Shown here piece by piece: positions 36,218-45,728 of a stretch of DNA of 64,000 nucleotides (its first letter is position 1; every line of letters begins with the position of its first letter). The notes under the pieces are model-generated. The model searched no databases. It saw only the letters and a program-made list of their open reading frames with translations, and was not told the origin of the DNA. Source of the DNA: Flavobacterium sp. AG291 (GTDB lineage: Bacteria > Bacteroidota > Bacteroidia > Flavobacteriales > Flavobacteriaceae); assembly GCF_003350375.1 (NCBI RefSeq), contig NZ_QQAR01000003.1, positions 186,001 to 250,000 on the forward strand. Reading direction: 5' to 3'. The position numbers and the translations under genes are program-made.

Positions 36218-36334
36218 TGTAGTTTATTTTAAAAGCATGCAAAGATAATGATTGTTAGGTAAAAACCCTGATACAATTTGCGCTGAATTTAAAGCAAAAT
36301 AAATTTTAATTATAATGTAAATGCTACAATTAAG

Positions 36335-36370
36335 TTTGTTAATCAAACACTCATAAATTCCTTACATTTG
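36335..36370 (+). promoter_or_regulatory. Candidate promoter of the M14 peptidase gene
   Basis: TTTG at 36335-36338 and TACATTTG at 36363-36370 match the Bacteroidota -33 and -7 elements. The 24-bp spacer is slightly longer than the usual range. The -7 box is 20 bp before the ATG. Confidence 0.5.
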
Positions 36371-36390
36371 ATTTTCGAAATATTGTCTCC

Positions 36391-38892
36391 ATGAAATACA
36401 TTATAACCGCTTTAGCACTATTGCTAAGCTTGTCTATAAACTCCCAGATTAAAAGTCCTTCGGAGTTTTTACCGAATTATGGTAGGAACGTAACCTATTA
36501 CCATCAGGTAGAAGATTATTTTGAACACCTGACCCAAAATTCTGATATGATAATGAAAAAGAATTATGGTCAGACGACTCAGGAGCGTAATCTTAATGTA
36601 TACTATATTTCATCAGCCGAAAACCTTAGGAATATCGAGAATATCAGGGTGAGTAACCTTAGCCAGATTGGGATGAGTGATGCTAAGATCAGTAACATAA
36701 ATGATAAGGCTATCGTTTGGCTTAGCTTTAATGTACATGGCAATGAACCTGCTGCTACCGAAAGTGCGATGTCAGTGGCCTATCAACTTTTGAATCCTGA
36801 TAATAAAGAAGCCAAAGAATGGCTGGCAAATACTCTTGTTATTTTGGATCCATGCCTTAATCCCGACGGTTTTTCACGTTATGGTAACTGGCTTAGGGAT
36901 GTTTCAGGAAAAAATACGCATCCGGGTATTTATGACAGAGAGCATATGGAACCGTGGCCGGGAGGGAGGCAAAATCACTATGATTATGACCTGAACCGTG
37001 ACTGGGCGTGGCAAACGCAGATAGAAACACGTCAGCGTATGGCGCTTTATAACGAATGGATGCCAATGGTGCATGTTGACGTACACGAAATGGGATTCAA
37101 TGAGCCTTATTTCTTTCCACCGGCAGCTGAACCGATGCACGATTTCATTACCAAAGCACAGCGTGATTTCCATAATACCGTTGGTGAGATGACCGCTAAA
37201 AAATTTGATATCAAAGGCTGGAATTACTATACCCGTGAGCGTTTCGACCTTTTTTATCCCAGCTATGGCGACACCTACCCAAGTTTTAACGGAGCTGTAG
37301 GTATGACCTATGAGCAGGGAGGTATAGGTGCAGGACGTGCCGTGATGATGACTAACGGAAATGTTTTAACGTTACAGGACAGGATCGATCATCATACTGC
37401 CGCAGTGCTAACTGCTGTAGAGACGGCTTCATGGAAAAAAGATAAACTCGTTAAGGATTTCAGGGCATATTTTAAAGACAGTCGTGAAAACCTTAAAGGG
37501 AAATATAAAACATATGTAGTTAAGAACTCAGGTAAGACAGAACAGTTGGCAAAATTGCTGAAGCGCAATAACATTCAGTATTCGTATGCCGCTGAGTCTA
37601 AAAAGACGTCGGGTTATCATTATCAAAGTGATAAGGATAAAGATTTTACTATTGAGCCTAACGATCTTATCGTAAAGGCAGATCAGCCTAAAGCCGTGCT
37701 TACCCAGGTATTGTTTGAGCCGTCACAACGACTTACAGACAGCCTTTCGTATGATATTACAGCATGGGCGCTGCCGCATGCGTATGGTGTAGACAGTTAC
37801 GCACTTAAGGGTAATCTTTCCATAGATACCAAAGCCGAAATTACACGCAAAGGAAAGTTTGAATATGAAGGCGTTTATGCGTATTATGTGCCGTGGAACG
37901 GAAGGGAATCTGCTAAAGTTTTAGGTTTATTGCTAAATAGTGGCGTAAAGGTGCGTTCGTCAAGAAAGGCATCGGCATTCAGGGGAATAAAAGTAAGCCC
38001 CGGCGATTTGGTAATCCTGAAAGGGGATAATCCGCAACTTGTCGATTTCAAGAACATGATGGATGCTTTTGTAGACAAAAAGGCGGATTATGAAGTGATT
38101 GAGAGTGGATATTCACTTAACGGCGGTGATCTTGGAGGAGAGAATTATCCGCTTCTTGAGACACCAAGAGTGTTGCTGTTGTCGGGTAACGGAGTGAGTG
38201 CTACCGATTTTGGGCAGGCCTGGTTTTATATGGACGAGATTATCAATTATCCTGTAAGTATTATTGATGTCCAGAATTTTGGGCGTGTAAACATGAATGA
38301 ATTCAATACGCTGGTATTGACTGATGGCTGGTATGATCTTTCGGATAACCACAAAAACAAAATAGACGATTTTATTATTGATGGCGGTAAGGTAATAGCC
38401 ATTGCAGGTGCACTGAATATTTTTGAAGACAGGCCGGGTTACAGCCTGACCAAATTTGCTTCTGCTGCTGCAAAAGAACAGGAAACTACCGAACACGACG
38501 AAGAGATACTTAAAGCCCGTTATAATGATTATCAAAATGCAGAAAGGCGTGCATTATCTGCATCTGTTCCTGGTGCTATTGTTGAAAACGTAATAGATAA
38601 AAGCCATCCGCTTTCATTTGGTCTTGGTGATAAGTATTTCAGCTTAAAAACAAGCGATAGCCGTTATCAATTGCTTAAGAATGCATGGAATGTTGCTTAT
38701 GTTCCTGCCGGATATAAAAACTTTGGTTTTATTGGCAGGAGCCTGAAAAAAAAACTTGAAAATACTGTAACATTTGCCGTAGAGCAAAAGGGCAGAGGAA
38801 GTGTAATTTATATGGTTGATAATCCCTTGTTCCGTGGTTTCTGGGAAAACGGGAATCTGTTGTTTAGCAATGCATTGTTTTTAGTAGATTAA
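36391..38892 (+). CDS. M14 family zinc carboxypeptidase
   Basis: An 833-residue exported metallopeptidase with signal peptide (MKYIITALALLLSLSINSQ). The zinc ligands are His116 and Glu119 in NVHGNEPA, plus His232 in HVDVHEMG. A catalytic glutamate is expected in MTYEQGGIG near residue 310. The remaining ~480 residues are accessory, including a glutamine-amidotransferase-like region (LLLSGNGVSATDFGQAWF) as in the large Bacteroidota M14 proteins. It probably degrades external or periplasmic protein. It lies at the head of a same-strand run leading to dnaK. Confidence 0.9.
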   Translation: MKYIITALALLLSLSINSQIKSPSEFLPNYGRNVTYYHQVEDYFEHLTQNSDMIMKKNYGQTTQERNLNVYYISSAENLRNIENIRVSNLSQIGMSDAKISNINDKAIVWLSFNVHGNEPAATESAMSVAYQLLNPDNKEAKEWLANTLVILDPCLNPDGFSRYGNWLRDVSGKNTHPGIYDREHMEPWPGGRQNHYDYDLNRDWAWQTQIETRQRMALYNEWMPMVHVDVHEMGFNEPYFFPPAAEPMHDFITKAQRDFHNTVGEMTAKKFDIKGWNYYTRERFDLFYPSYGDTYPSFNGAVGMTYEQGGIGAGRAVMMTNGNVLTLQDRIDHHTAAVLTAVETASWKKDKLVKDFRAYFKDSRENLKGKYKTYVVKNSGKTEQLAKLLKRNNIQYSYAAESKKTSGYHYQSDKDKDFTIEPNDLIVKADQPKAVLTQVLFEPSQRLTDSLSYDITAWALPHAYGVDSYALKGNLSIDTKAEITRKGKFEYEGVYAYYVPWNGRESAKVLGLLLNSGVKVRSSRKASAFRGIKVSPGDLVILKGDNPQLVDFKNMMDAFVDKKADYEVIESGYSLNGGDLGGENYPLLETPRVLLLSGNGVSATDFGQAWFYMDEIINYPVSIIDVQNFGRVNMNEFNTLVLTDGWYDLSDNHKNKIDDFIIDGGKVIAIAGALNIFEDRPGYSLTKFASAAAKEQETTEHDEEILKARYNDYQNAERRALSASVPGAIVENVIDKSHPLSFGLGDKYFSLKTSDSRYQLLKNAWNVAYVPAGYKNFGFIGRSLKKKLENTVTFAVEQKGRGSVIYMVDNPLFRGFWENGNLLFSNALFLVD

Positions 38893-38963
38893 GTTTAAAA
38901 CCGGAAATTTCCCAATTCTTTCCAGATTCATATTTCATATTTGTAGTGCAAAACATAAATGTG

Positions 38964-39743
38964 ATGATGATGAACACCCGATTTTTAGCCCTGATATTTT
39001 GTTTTCTATTTACTATAACGGCTTTTGCCCAGCTTACTCCTCCCGGACTTGGTGAGACTAATACCGCCTTTTGGTCGGCAATTGGAGTGTCGCAAAAGCT
39101 GAATGAAAAGAATAGTTCCAAAACTTATTTTGGTACTGGCTACATAAGCGGGACAGAGTCAGAAGATCCATTTAATGCACCTTCTATAATGGTGCTAAAC
39201 CAGGAATTTTATCATAAGCTAAATTCGAAATGGCAGTATAGTTATGCATTAAGCTATCGCAGGCAACATGAATATGATGAACAATTTGATAAGCCGGAGG
39301 AAGTAGACGTTAGGCAGGAATTCAGGGCGTATGGCAGATTTAGCTATACAACTCATACAGGTAGTCTGAAATGGTCGACAACGGTAAGGCAGGAGATTCG
39401 TAAATTCTATTCTGATGATTTTGCTCAGGTAGAAAATAGCCTGCAACTGCGTGCCCGTCTTAAAACACAGTTATTTGTTCCGTTAGATCATGATTCTCAT
39501 AATGGCCTTATTGGGAGTGCAGAGGCCTTGTTTGCAGTTGCCAATGACCATAATGAAGGATGGGACAGCCCTGAATATAAGGAAGCGCGTTTTTGTGTTT
39601 ATTATTCTTACTCGCCCGAAAGTATGCCGGTTACTTTTGATGTCGGTTATATGAACGACCTGATAGGTAACGGTCATGACACGGTTGATGCAAGCTACAT
39701 AGCAATGGATATTATCATTAAAGATCCATTTACACATTCATAG
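38964..39743 (+). CDS. DUF2490 family outer-membrane-like protein
   Basis: About 259 residues from the ATG triplet cluster at 38964-38972; a GTG at 38946 is a poorer start because the signal peptide (NTRFLALIFCFLFTITAFAQ) begins after it. The mature part alternates amphipathic strands ending in aromatic residues (ALSYRRQHEYDE, FRAYGRFSYTTHTG), which fits a small beta-barrel and the DUF2490 family. No function is known. It lies 53 bp after the M14 gene. Confidence 0.8.
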   Translation: MMMNTRFLALIFCFLFTITAFAQLTPPGLGETNTAFWSAIGVSQKLNEKNSSKTYFGTGYISGTESEDPFNAPSIMVLNQEFYHKLNSKWQYSYALSYRRQHEYDEQFDKPEEVDVRQEFRAYGRFSYTTHTGSLKWSTTVRQEIRKFYSDDFAQVENSLQLRARLKTQLFVPLDHDSHNGLIGSAEALFAVANDHNEGWDSPEYKEARFCVYYSYSPESMPVTFDVGYMNDLIGNGHDTVDASYIAMDIIIKDPFTHS

Positions 39744-39797
39744 AGTTAATGTAAAATAAAAGTGCTTATTTAGGGTTTATAATTAAAAGGCATTTTT

Positions 39798-40775
39798 ATG
39801 AGAGCATTATTTTTTTTGGCTATGATGGCACTGTTCACAGGTTGTGACAGCAACGATTCTGATTCGGAAAGTAATAATAATGAAAACCGAGATTACAAAC
39901 AGGATATGCGTGATCTGGTTATAGGAATTAGCCAGAAAGCCAAGAGTTTTAGTCCCGGGTTTGTAGTCATTCCGCAAAATGGTATTGAGTTGGTTACTGC
40001 AACAGGAGATGCTTCGGGCAGTCCTGCAACAGAATATCTCGACGCTATAGATGGTAACGGTCAGGAAGATTTTCTGTATGGTTATGATAATGATGATGAA
40101 ACCACGCCTGCAAGCGTGACCTCATATCTTAAAAGTTTCCTTGATATATCTAAAAATGCCGGGAATGCTATATTAGCAATAGACTACTGCTTTACACCTT
40201 CAAAAGTATCTCATTCATACGATGCCAACAATGCTTTTGGTTATTTGCCTTTTGCAGCGCCTGAACGTAGTCTTAATGTAATTCCTGCATCAGCGCCTGT
40301 TAATGTAAATGCCGATAACATTACAGCACTCTCACAGGCAAAAAATTTCCTGTACCTTATCAATCCTGAGAACTTCAATTCTAAGACAGCTTTTATCAAT
40401 GCAGTGACTTCCACCAATTATGATGCTGTTATAATGGATTTATTCCTTAACGATGAAGCTTTTACTGCTGCAGAGATAAGCCAGCTGAGAAACAAAGCTA
40501 ACGGAGGCAAACGTTTGGTTATTTGTTACATGTCAATAGGAGAGGCTGAGGATTACAGATACTACTGGCAGGCTTCATGGAATAGCAATAAGCATGACTG
40601 GATTGCTGCCGAAAACCCGGACTGGCCAGGTAACTATAAAGTAAAATACTGGAATGCCGACTGGCAGGGAATCATTTACAGGAATAACGATTCTTATCTC
40701 AATAAAATAATATTAGCAGGATTTGATGGAGCATATTTAGATATTATCGATGCTTTTGAATATTTTGAGCGATAG
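39798..40775 (+). CDS. TM1410/MJ1477-type putative glycoside hydrolase, lipoprotein
   Basis: A 325-residue predicted lipoprotein with a lipobox-like LFTGC at residues 14-18 after MRALFFLAMMA. The C-terminal half carries the signature of the MJ1477/TM1410 family, related to GH114 endo-alpha-1,4-polygalactosaminidases: VICYMSIGEAEDYRYYW, NPDWPGNYKVKYW and the terminal FDGAYLDIIDAFEYFE. The old annotation 'cysteinyl-tRNA synthetase-like' for this family is misleading. Probable surface or periplasmic sugar-chain hydrolase; substrate unknown. Confidence 0.82.
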   Translation: MRALFFLAMMALFTGCDSNDSDSESNNNENRDYKQDMRDLVIGISQKAKSFSPGFVVIPQNGIELVTATGDASGSPATEYLDAIDGNGQEDFLYGYDNDDETTPASVTSYLKSFLDISKNAGNAILAIDYCFTPSKVSHSYDANNAFGYLPFAAPERSLNVIPASAPVNVNADNITALSQAKNFLYLINPENFNSKTAFINAVTSTNYDAVIMDLFLNDEAFTAAEISQLRNKANGGKRLVICYMSIGEAEDYRYYWQASWNSNKHDWIAAENPDWPGNYKVKYWNADWQGIIYRNNDSYLNKIILAGFDGAYLDIIDAFEYFER

Positions 40776-40881
40776 TGATGTCAGTTAAAAGTTGGCATAA
40801 AACTGTCATATATTCTTTAGGAGCAGAATTTTAATTTTGGTTCTGGTGTCAACTTGTCATATAGGAATGCATAATATTTTA

Positions 40882-40898
40882 TTGGCACAAAGATTGAC
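40882..40898 (+). promoter_or_regulatory. Sigma-54-like element upstream of dnaK
   Basis: TTGGCAC at 40882-40888, five bases, then TTGAC at 40894-40898, against the consensus TGGCAC-N5-TTGC. The invariant -12 C is A here. A related TTGGCATAAA lies at 40792-40801. No CIRCE element is present. Confidence 0.4.
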
Positions 40899-40959
40899 TA
40901 TATGAAAGCGTCCACTTAAATAATAAGAATCAAAAACAAAATAATAAAACGAAAAGAAG

Positions 40960-42846
40960 ATGAGTAAAATAATCGGAATTGACTTAGGAACAACCAACTC
41001 ATGTGTTTCCGTAATGGAAGGTAACGAACCGGTAGTTATTCCTAATGCTGAAGGAAAAAGAACAACCCCGTCAGTAATTGCATTTGTTGAAGGCGGAGAG
41101 ATCAAGGTTGGAGATCCTGCTAAAAGACAGGCAGTGACCAATCCCACAAAAACCATCGCTTCTATCAAACGTTTCATGGGTAATAAATACTCTGAAAGTT
41201 CAAAAGAAGCAAGCAATGTACCATACAGCGTAGTAAAAGGAGACAACGATACACCACGTGTAGATATCGACGGTCGTCTTTACACTCCACAGGAGTTGTC
41301 TGCTATGACACTACAAAAAATGAAAAAAACTGCTGAAGACTATCTTGGTCAAACAGTAACCGAAGCGGTTATTACTGTTCCTGCATACTTTAACGACGCT
41401 CAGCGTCAGGCTACTAAAGAGGCTGGTGAAATTGCCGGTCTTAAAGTTAGAAGGATCATCAACGAGCCTACTGCGGCTGCTCTTGCTTACGGGCTTGACA
41501 AAGCAGGTAAAGATCAAAAGATTGCTGTATATGACCTTGGTGGTGGTACATTTGATATCTCTATCCTTGAGTTAGGTGACGGTGTATTTGAAGTACTTTC
41601 TACTAATGGTGATACTCACCTTGGTGGTGATGACTTCGATCAGGTAATCATCGATTGGTTAGCAAATGAATTCAACAGCGAAGAAGGAGTAGATTTACGT
41701 AAAGACCCAATGGCACTTCAGCGTCTTAAAGAAGCTGCTGAAAAAGCTAAAATTGAGCTTTCTGCTTCTGCACAAACTGAAATAAACCTGCCATACGTTA
41801 CTGCAACGGCTTCAGGACCTAAACACTTAGTAAAAACGCTTACAAGAGCTAAATTTGAGCAACTTGCTGACAGTCTTGTACAACGTTCTATGCAACCGGT
41901 AGCTAAAGCGCTTAAAGATGCAGGTCTTTCTACATCTGATATCGATGAGGTTATCCTTGTAGGTGGTTCTACTCGTATACCACGTATCCAGGAAGAAGTT
42001 GAGAAATTCTTCGGTAAAAAACCTTCAAAAGGTGTTAACCCGGATGAGGTTGTTGCTATCGGAGCAGCTATCCAGGGAGGTGTACTTACAGGAGACGTTA
42101 AAGACGTACTACTTCTTGACGTAACTCCGCTTTCACTTGGTATTGAGACTATGGGTGGTGTAATGACTAAACTTATCGACGCCAACACTACTATCCCTAC
42201 TAAAAAATCTCAGGTGTTCTCTACTGCTGCTGACAACCAGCCATCTGTTGAGATTCACGTACTTCAGGGTGAGAGACCAATGGCTACAGATAATAAAACT
42301 ATCGGTCGTTTCCACTTAGATGGTATCCCACCAGCACAAAGAGGTGTACCTCAAATCGAAGTTACTTTCGATATTGATGCGAATGGTATCATTAAAGTAT
42401 CTGCTACTGATAAAGGAACAGGTAAATCACATGATATCCGTATCGAAGCTTCTTCAGGATTAACTCAGGAAGAAATCGACAGAATGCGTAAAGAAGCTGA
42501 AGCTAATGCTGATGCTGACAAAATCGCAAAAGAGCGTGTTGAGAAACTGAACGAGGCTGACGCTATGATCTTCCAGACTGAGAAGCAACTTACTGAGTTT
42601 GGTGATAAACTTTCTGATGGTAACAAACAAAACATCGAAGGCGCTCTTAACGAACTTAAGGTAGCTTACGAAAGCAAAGATGTTGATACTATTCAGCCGG
42701 CTCTTGACAAAATCAACGAAGCATGGAAAAATGCTTCTGAAGAAATGTACAAAGCTCAGGAAGGTGGTGCTGCACAAGGACAACCGGAAGCTGCACAAGC
42801 TGAAGGCGACAACGTTCAGGATGTAGACTTCGAAGAAGTGAAATAA
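40960..42846 (+). CDS. dnaK: Chaperone DnaK (Hsp70)
   Basis: ATP-driven chaperone that works with DnaJ and GrpE. It has 628 residues: an N-terminal ATPase ([46 protein letters not shown]), linker [15 protein letters not shown], substrate-binding beta domain and helical lid, ending with a glutamine/alanine-rich tail and the acidic DVDFEEVK typical of bacterial DnaK. grpE and dnaJ are not adjacent. Upstream sequence of 184 bp holds a sigma-54-like motif and a repeated AACT(T)GTCATATA word (40801, 40851). Confidence 0.99.
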   Translation: MSKIIGIDLGTTNSCVSVMEGNEPVVIPNAEGKRTTPSVIAFVEGGEIKVGDPAKRQAVTNPTKTIASIKRFMGNKYSESSKEASNVPYSVVKGDNDTPRVDIDGRLYTPQELSAMTLQKMKKTAEDYLGQTVTEAVITVPAYFNDAQRQATKEAGEIAGLKVRRIINEPTAAALAYGLDKAGKDQKIAVYDLGGGTFDISILELGDGVFEVLSTNGDTHLGGDDFDQVIIDWLANEFNSEEGVDLRKDPMALQRLKEAAEKAKIELSASAQTEINLPYVTATASGPKHLVKTLTRAKFEQLADSLVQRSMQPVAKALKDAGLSTSDIDEVILVGGSTRIPRIQEEVEKFFGKKPSKGVNPDEVVAIGAAIQGGVLTGDVKDVLLLDVTPLSLGIETMGGVMTKLIDANTTIPTKKSQVFSTAADNQPSVEIHVLQGERPMATDNKTIGRFHLDGIPPAQRGVPQIEVTFDIDANGIIKVSATDKGTGKSHDIRIEASSGLTQEEIDRMRKEAEANADADKIAKERVEKLNEADAMIFQTEKQLTEFGDKLSDGNKQNIEGALNELKVAYESKDVDTIQPALDKINEAWKNASEEMYKAQEGGAAQGQPEAAQAEGDNVQDVDFEEVK

Positions 42847-42887
42847 TTATTTAGTACTGAGTTTCAGTATTTGAGTATTGATAATAG

Positions 42888-42916
42888 AAAACGCCGCACA
42901 TTCTGCGGCGTTTTTT
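42888..42916 (+). terminator. Terminator of dnaK
   Basis: Stem ACGCCGCA / TGCGGCGT with loop CATTC, followed by TTTTTTG, 42 bp past the dnaK stop. Confidence 0.92.
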
Positions 42917-42935
42917 GTTTTATATATATGATTTT

Positions 42936-43116
42936 GAGTGAAGTTTAGGGCGGCCTCATCTTTTTTGCGTAAAGCAAATTATGGAGAGAGGCGTTAAAAA
43001 ACATCCGCTGTTTGAGCCGAAGGCGAGTTCGGATGGTTTAGCCGAGCGAGATAATTTGTAGCTTAAAAAGATATAGCCTTGAATTTTTGTTTCTTTTGTT
43101 TCAAGACAAAAGAAAA
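42936..43116 (-). repeat. ~180-bp dispersed intergenic repeat, copy C (inverted)
   Basis: Reverse complement of the repeats at 58683-58860 and 59274-59451, more diverged. It shares the terminal TTTTCTTTTGTCTTG...CAAAAGAAAC palindrome, the AACCATCCGAACTCGCC / CGGATG hairpin, TTAACGCCTC and the CTTCACTC end. It fills the gap between dnaK and the GH5 gene and stops 4 bp from the GH5 stop codon. Confidence 0.85.
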
Positions 43117-43120
43117 GGAA

Positions 43121-44356
43121 TTATTCAACCGTAAACCCTAATCCCTGTATATACCCTTTATTCTGGAAATTGTTTTTGTAAAGACAGTTTTTCAGGTAAT
43201 TGTTAAGTGCTTTCTGAACTTTAACCCTGTCCGGCATGTTTTCTCTGATCTTTTCAAACGAACTACGGTCACTTTCAGCATATTTAGTGATAAGAGCGTA
43301 ATCTTCCGGCTGTTCAAAGTTCATGATACCTTTGGTGTTATCCATTTTTTTGTATGGCCAAAATGCCCAGTTGATTTTGTTAGCATCAAGAAGCTTGCGA
43401 AATTCCATAACCCATTCGTCGGTGTTCTCTCCGGTTTCGCCAATGTAGATAGGAACATTGTGTTTAGTACTAAAATCAAGGTATTTCTGAACCGATTCCT
43501 GATTGATGTCAAACCAGTATTTGTGGAATTCATATACCACGTTATCATCCAGTATGCGTTCGAATACGCCAAAATCTCCCGCCCACATAGAACCATTCAG
43601 GTAAATGGAGTGTTTTTTGTCAACTGAACGGATATCTTTTACCATACGCTCATAAACCATAAAAAGCCTGTCGTTATAATCAGGTATCTCTTTAGCAAAA
43701 TAATGCGCAAAAGGTTCGTTAATTACGTCATAGCCTAAGATGATCGGGTCGTCTTTGTAGCGTTTGGCTATCTTCATCCAGATAGCACTCATTTCGTCCT
43801 GAGCTGTTTTGCTAAAATATAGCCACGGGTAACCATTACTATCATCGATATTGTCGCCGATTTGTCCGCCCGGAGCGCAATGCATATCAAGAAGTACATA
43901 CAGATTCTCTTTTCGACACCACTCAATCACACGGTCAAAATACTCAAAGCCGGCATTACGTTTACCCATGTACAGGTCATTGGTAAATAATTTATAATGA
44001 AACGGTAGGCGAACGTGGTTTGATCCGGTGCGTTTCAGGTATTTGATATCGTCTTGTGTGATGTAGCTGTCAAGATATTTGTCCCAGAATGCAGCGGTGC
44101 TGTCTGGACCGATCATTTCCTGGAATAGCTGGTCGATTTGCTTTGGAGCTGCGACTTTACCGGTCTTGAACATATAGCCCTCGGGAACCAGCCAGTTGCC
44201 AAGATTAGTTCCTTTAAGGAGGATTGGTTTACCGTTAGAGTCTAAGATTTCTTTACCCTGGGTCTTTACGATTTTACCTTTTTTCTGGGCGAATGCATTT
44301 GTTCCTGCCATGCATAATGTTAACACCAGCAGGAGAGAAGTGAGTTTGTTTCTCAT
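43121..44356 (-). CDS. Glycoside hydrolase family 5 (cellulase-like)
   Basis: A 411-residue exported retaining beta-glycosidase. A signal peptide (MRNKLTSLLLVLTLCMAGTNAFA) is followed by a TIM barrel. The acid/base is Glu214 in DVINEPF and the nucleophile is Glu307 in IYIGETGEN, with His and Arg on strands LLDMHCAPG and HVRLPFH. The opening KPILLKGTNLGNWLVPEGYM resembles exo-beta-1,3-glucanase-like GH5 members. No carbohydrate-binding module or type IX sorting domain is attached, and no SusC/D pair is nearby. The substrate is uncertain. Confidence 0.9.
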   Translation of the reverse strand: MRNKLTSLLLVLTLCMAGTNAFAQKKGKIVKTQGKEILDSNGKPILLKGTNLGNWLVPEGYMFKTGKVAAPKQIDQLFQEMIGPDSTAAFWDKYLDSYITQDDIKYLKRTGSNHVRLPFHYKLFTNDLYMGKRNAGFEYFDRVIEWCRKENLYVLLDMHCAPGGQIGDNIDDSNGYPWLYFSKTAQDEMSAIWMKIAKRYKDDPIILGYDVINEPFAHYFAKEIPDYNDRLFMVYERMVKDIRSVDKKHSIYLNGSMWAGDFGVFERILDDNVVYEFHKYWFDINQESVQKYLDFSTKHNVPIYIGETGENTDEWVMEFRKLLDANKINWAFWPYKKMDNTKGIMNFEQPEDYALITKYAESDRSSFEKIRENMPDRVKVQKALNNYLKNCLYKNNFQNKGYIQGLGFTVE

Positions 44357-44421
44357 TAGCGTTTGAATTTTGAATGTTTGTTGTTTTGGAACGCTAAAGA
44401 TAACAAAAAGTAGGGAAGGGC

Positions 44422-45099
44422 TTATCTGAATATATTACCTATGGAATGAAAGACGCGACCAAAGAAACTGCGTTTAGTATATATTAATCCCATGAATTCC
44501 ATTTCTACAATAATTTTAGGACTGCCTGAAGTAACAATTATTTCTTTACTTGTAATTCCAACATAGGTAACGATTAGTCTATCACCTATAGCGGCCTTTA
44601 TTGAAAAGTTTCCATTTATATCGGTTTGCGTTTCTGACAGAGTATTGGCATTTTGAATATTTGCTCCGGGAAGTACTCCTTCATTTTTTTCGGAAACAAC
44701 TCCTGAAATTAAGTTTCTTTCTGGGGCGGAAGTTGGAGCAACCTTTCCAACTATCTCATCAGTTTCAGAAATATGTTGCTCAGTATTTACAGGTGTTTGA
44801 GCAGAAATAGTATGGTTTCCAATCGTCAGGAAACTCACAACAGCAGCACTGGCTGCCATCCATAACGATGATTTTTCTTTTGGTACTACCAAATCCCTGT
44901 TCAGTTGTGTTACCCTGAACCTTCCACAGGCATTATCGGTGTTTTTCAATACAGAAGCAATTTCCCTGTCCGATGAATTCGTGAAGTCAAATACTGTCTT
45001 TTGGCACGAAGTACAAAAACGATCTTTATCGGCAGTAGTCATGGCATCCCAATTTTCATGGCATGGGGTAGGTATCGATATTTGGATTGTTTTAGGCAT
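44422..45099 (-). CDS. Cys-motif / single-TM / carboxypeptidase-regulatory-like protein
   Basis: A 225-residue protein from the Met at 45099; a 14-residue upstream extension is unconserved. The N-terminal ~70 residues contain Cys13-His14 (PCHENWDAM), Cys29-x-x-Cys32 (RFCTSCQKTVFDF) and Cys58 (ACGRF), a putative zinc- or metal-binding module. One helix at about 79-95 crosses the membrane. The C-terminal part (about 142-210, ISGVVSEKNEGVLPGANIQ...VTYVGITSKEI) is a CarboxypepD_reg-like beta sandwich. Predicted topology is cytoplasmic Cys module, periplasmic sandwich. The domain order is one I know from uncharacterised Bacteroidota proteins; function unknown. Confidence 0.75.
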   Translation of the reverse strand: MPKTIQISIPTPCHENWDAMTTADKDRFCTSCQKTVFDFTNSSDREIASVLKNTDNACGRFRVTQLNRDLVVPKEKSSLWMAASAAVVSFLTIGNHTISAQTPVNTEQHISETDEIVGKVAPTSAPERNLISGVVSEKNEGVLPGANIQNANTLSETQTDINGNFSIKAAIGDRLIVTYVGITSKEIIVTSGSPKIIVEMEFMGLIYTKRSFFGRVFHSIGNIFR

Positions 45100-45210
45100 T
45101 GAGTAAATATAAATAAAAGCTTTTAATTTCCTTATTAGCATTCAGGTAAGATAAGTTTTACCTCTTATTACTTCATTTACTTTATTTTTGCAGGTAATAA
45201 ATAAAATTAT

Positions 45211-45720
45211 ATGACTAGGGTTAGGAGTAAGTTTAGCGAAGATACTTTTTTTGTTGGATTTATTATGTTATTAAATCTTGCTTTGAATATAGCTATGTTC
45301 GTTAAATGTATAGAAGCGTTTGTGTTTTACCCTATAGTAAATAGTATTATAGGTCTTTTACTATTTATGTTAATTGTAATACTTCTACTTATCATAAGAC
45401 AAATCAAATATATTATCGTAAAGTCAGACCGTCTTATTTGTTTTTCTTTGCTTTGTCCTTTTGGCAAAAGGTTATACTTTAAAAATTTTAAAGGTATAGT
45501 GATAGCATATGGACAAGTAAAATCTAGATCTTATAAGGTAATTCATTTCGTGAATAACAAGGGGAGAGTAACTTTTAAAATTGTAGGATTACGATACAGT
45601 AATTATGAAGAAATAAAGGAGGCCATACCTTTAGGTATTTTGCCTAACAAACTCAAGTTTATAGATATGGTAAAGCTTTTTTTCTCCTTTAAGATTAATG
45701 TAAATAAAAACAGGCTTTAA
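45211..45720 (+). CDS. Hypothetical membrane protein
   Basis: A 169-residue basic protein with two hydrophobic helices at about 15-35 and 40-65, then a beta-rich domain (RLICFSLLCPFGKRLYFKNFKGIVIAYG) that recalls bacterial PH-like domains. I do not recognise a family. It is AT-rich with many AAA and ATA codons compared with its neighbours. It is divergent from the Cys-motif gene (111 bp) and ends 6 bp from the convergent NlpC/P60 gene, sharing a terminator with it. Confidence 0.65.
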   Translation: MTRVRSKFSEDTFFVGFIMLLNLALNIAMFVKCIEAFVFYPIVNSIIGLLLFMLIVILLLIIRQIKYIIVKSDRLICFSLLCPFGKRLYFKNFKGIVIAYGQVKSRSYKVIHFVNNKGRVTFKIVGLRYSNYEEIKEAIPLGILPNKLKFIDMVKLFFSFKINVNKNRL

Positions 45721-45728
45721 TGCCTGTT
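45709..45728. terminator. Shared terminator overlapping two stop codons
   Basis: AACAGGC / GCCTGTT stem with loop TTTAAT spans the stop codons of both convergent genes (45718-45720 and 45727-45729). T-rich sequence lies downstream on each strand. Confidence 0.65.

Noticed and set aside
40776..40959. CIRCE operator (HrcA site) upstream of dnaK
   Set aside because: No TTAGCACTC-N9-GAGTGCTAA or close variant is present.
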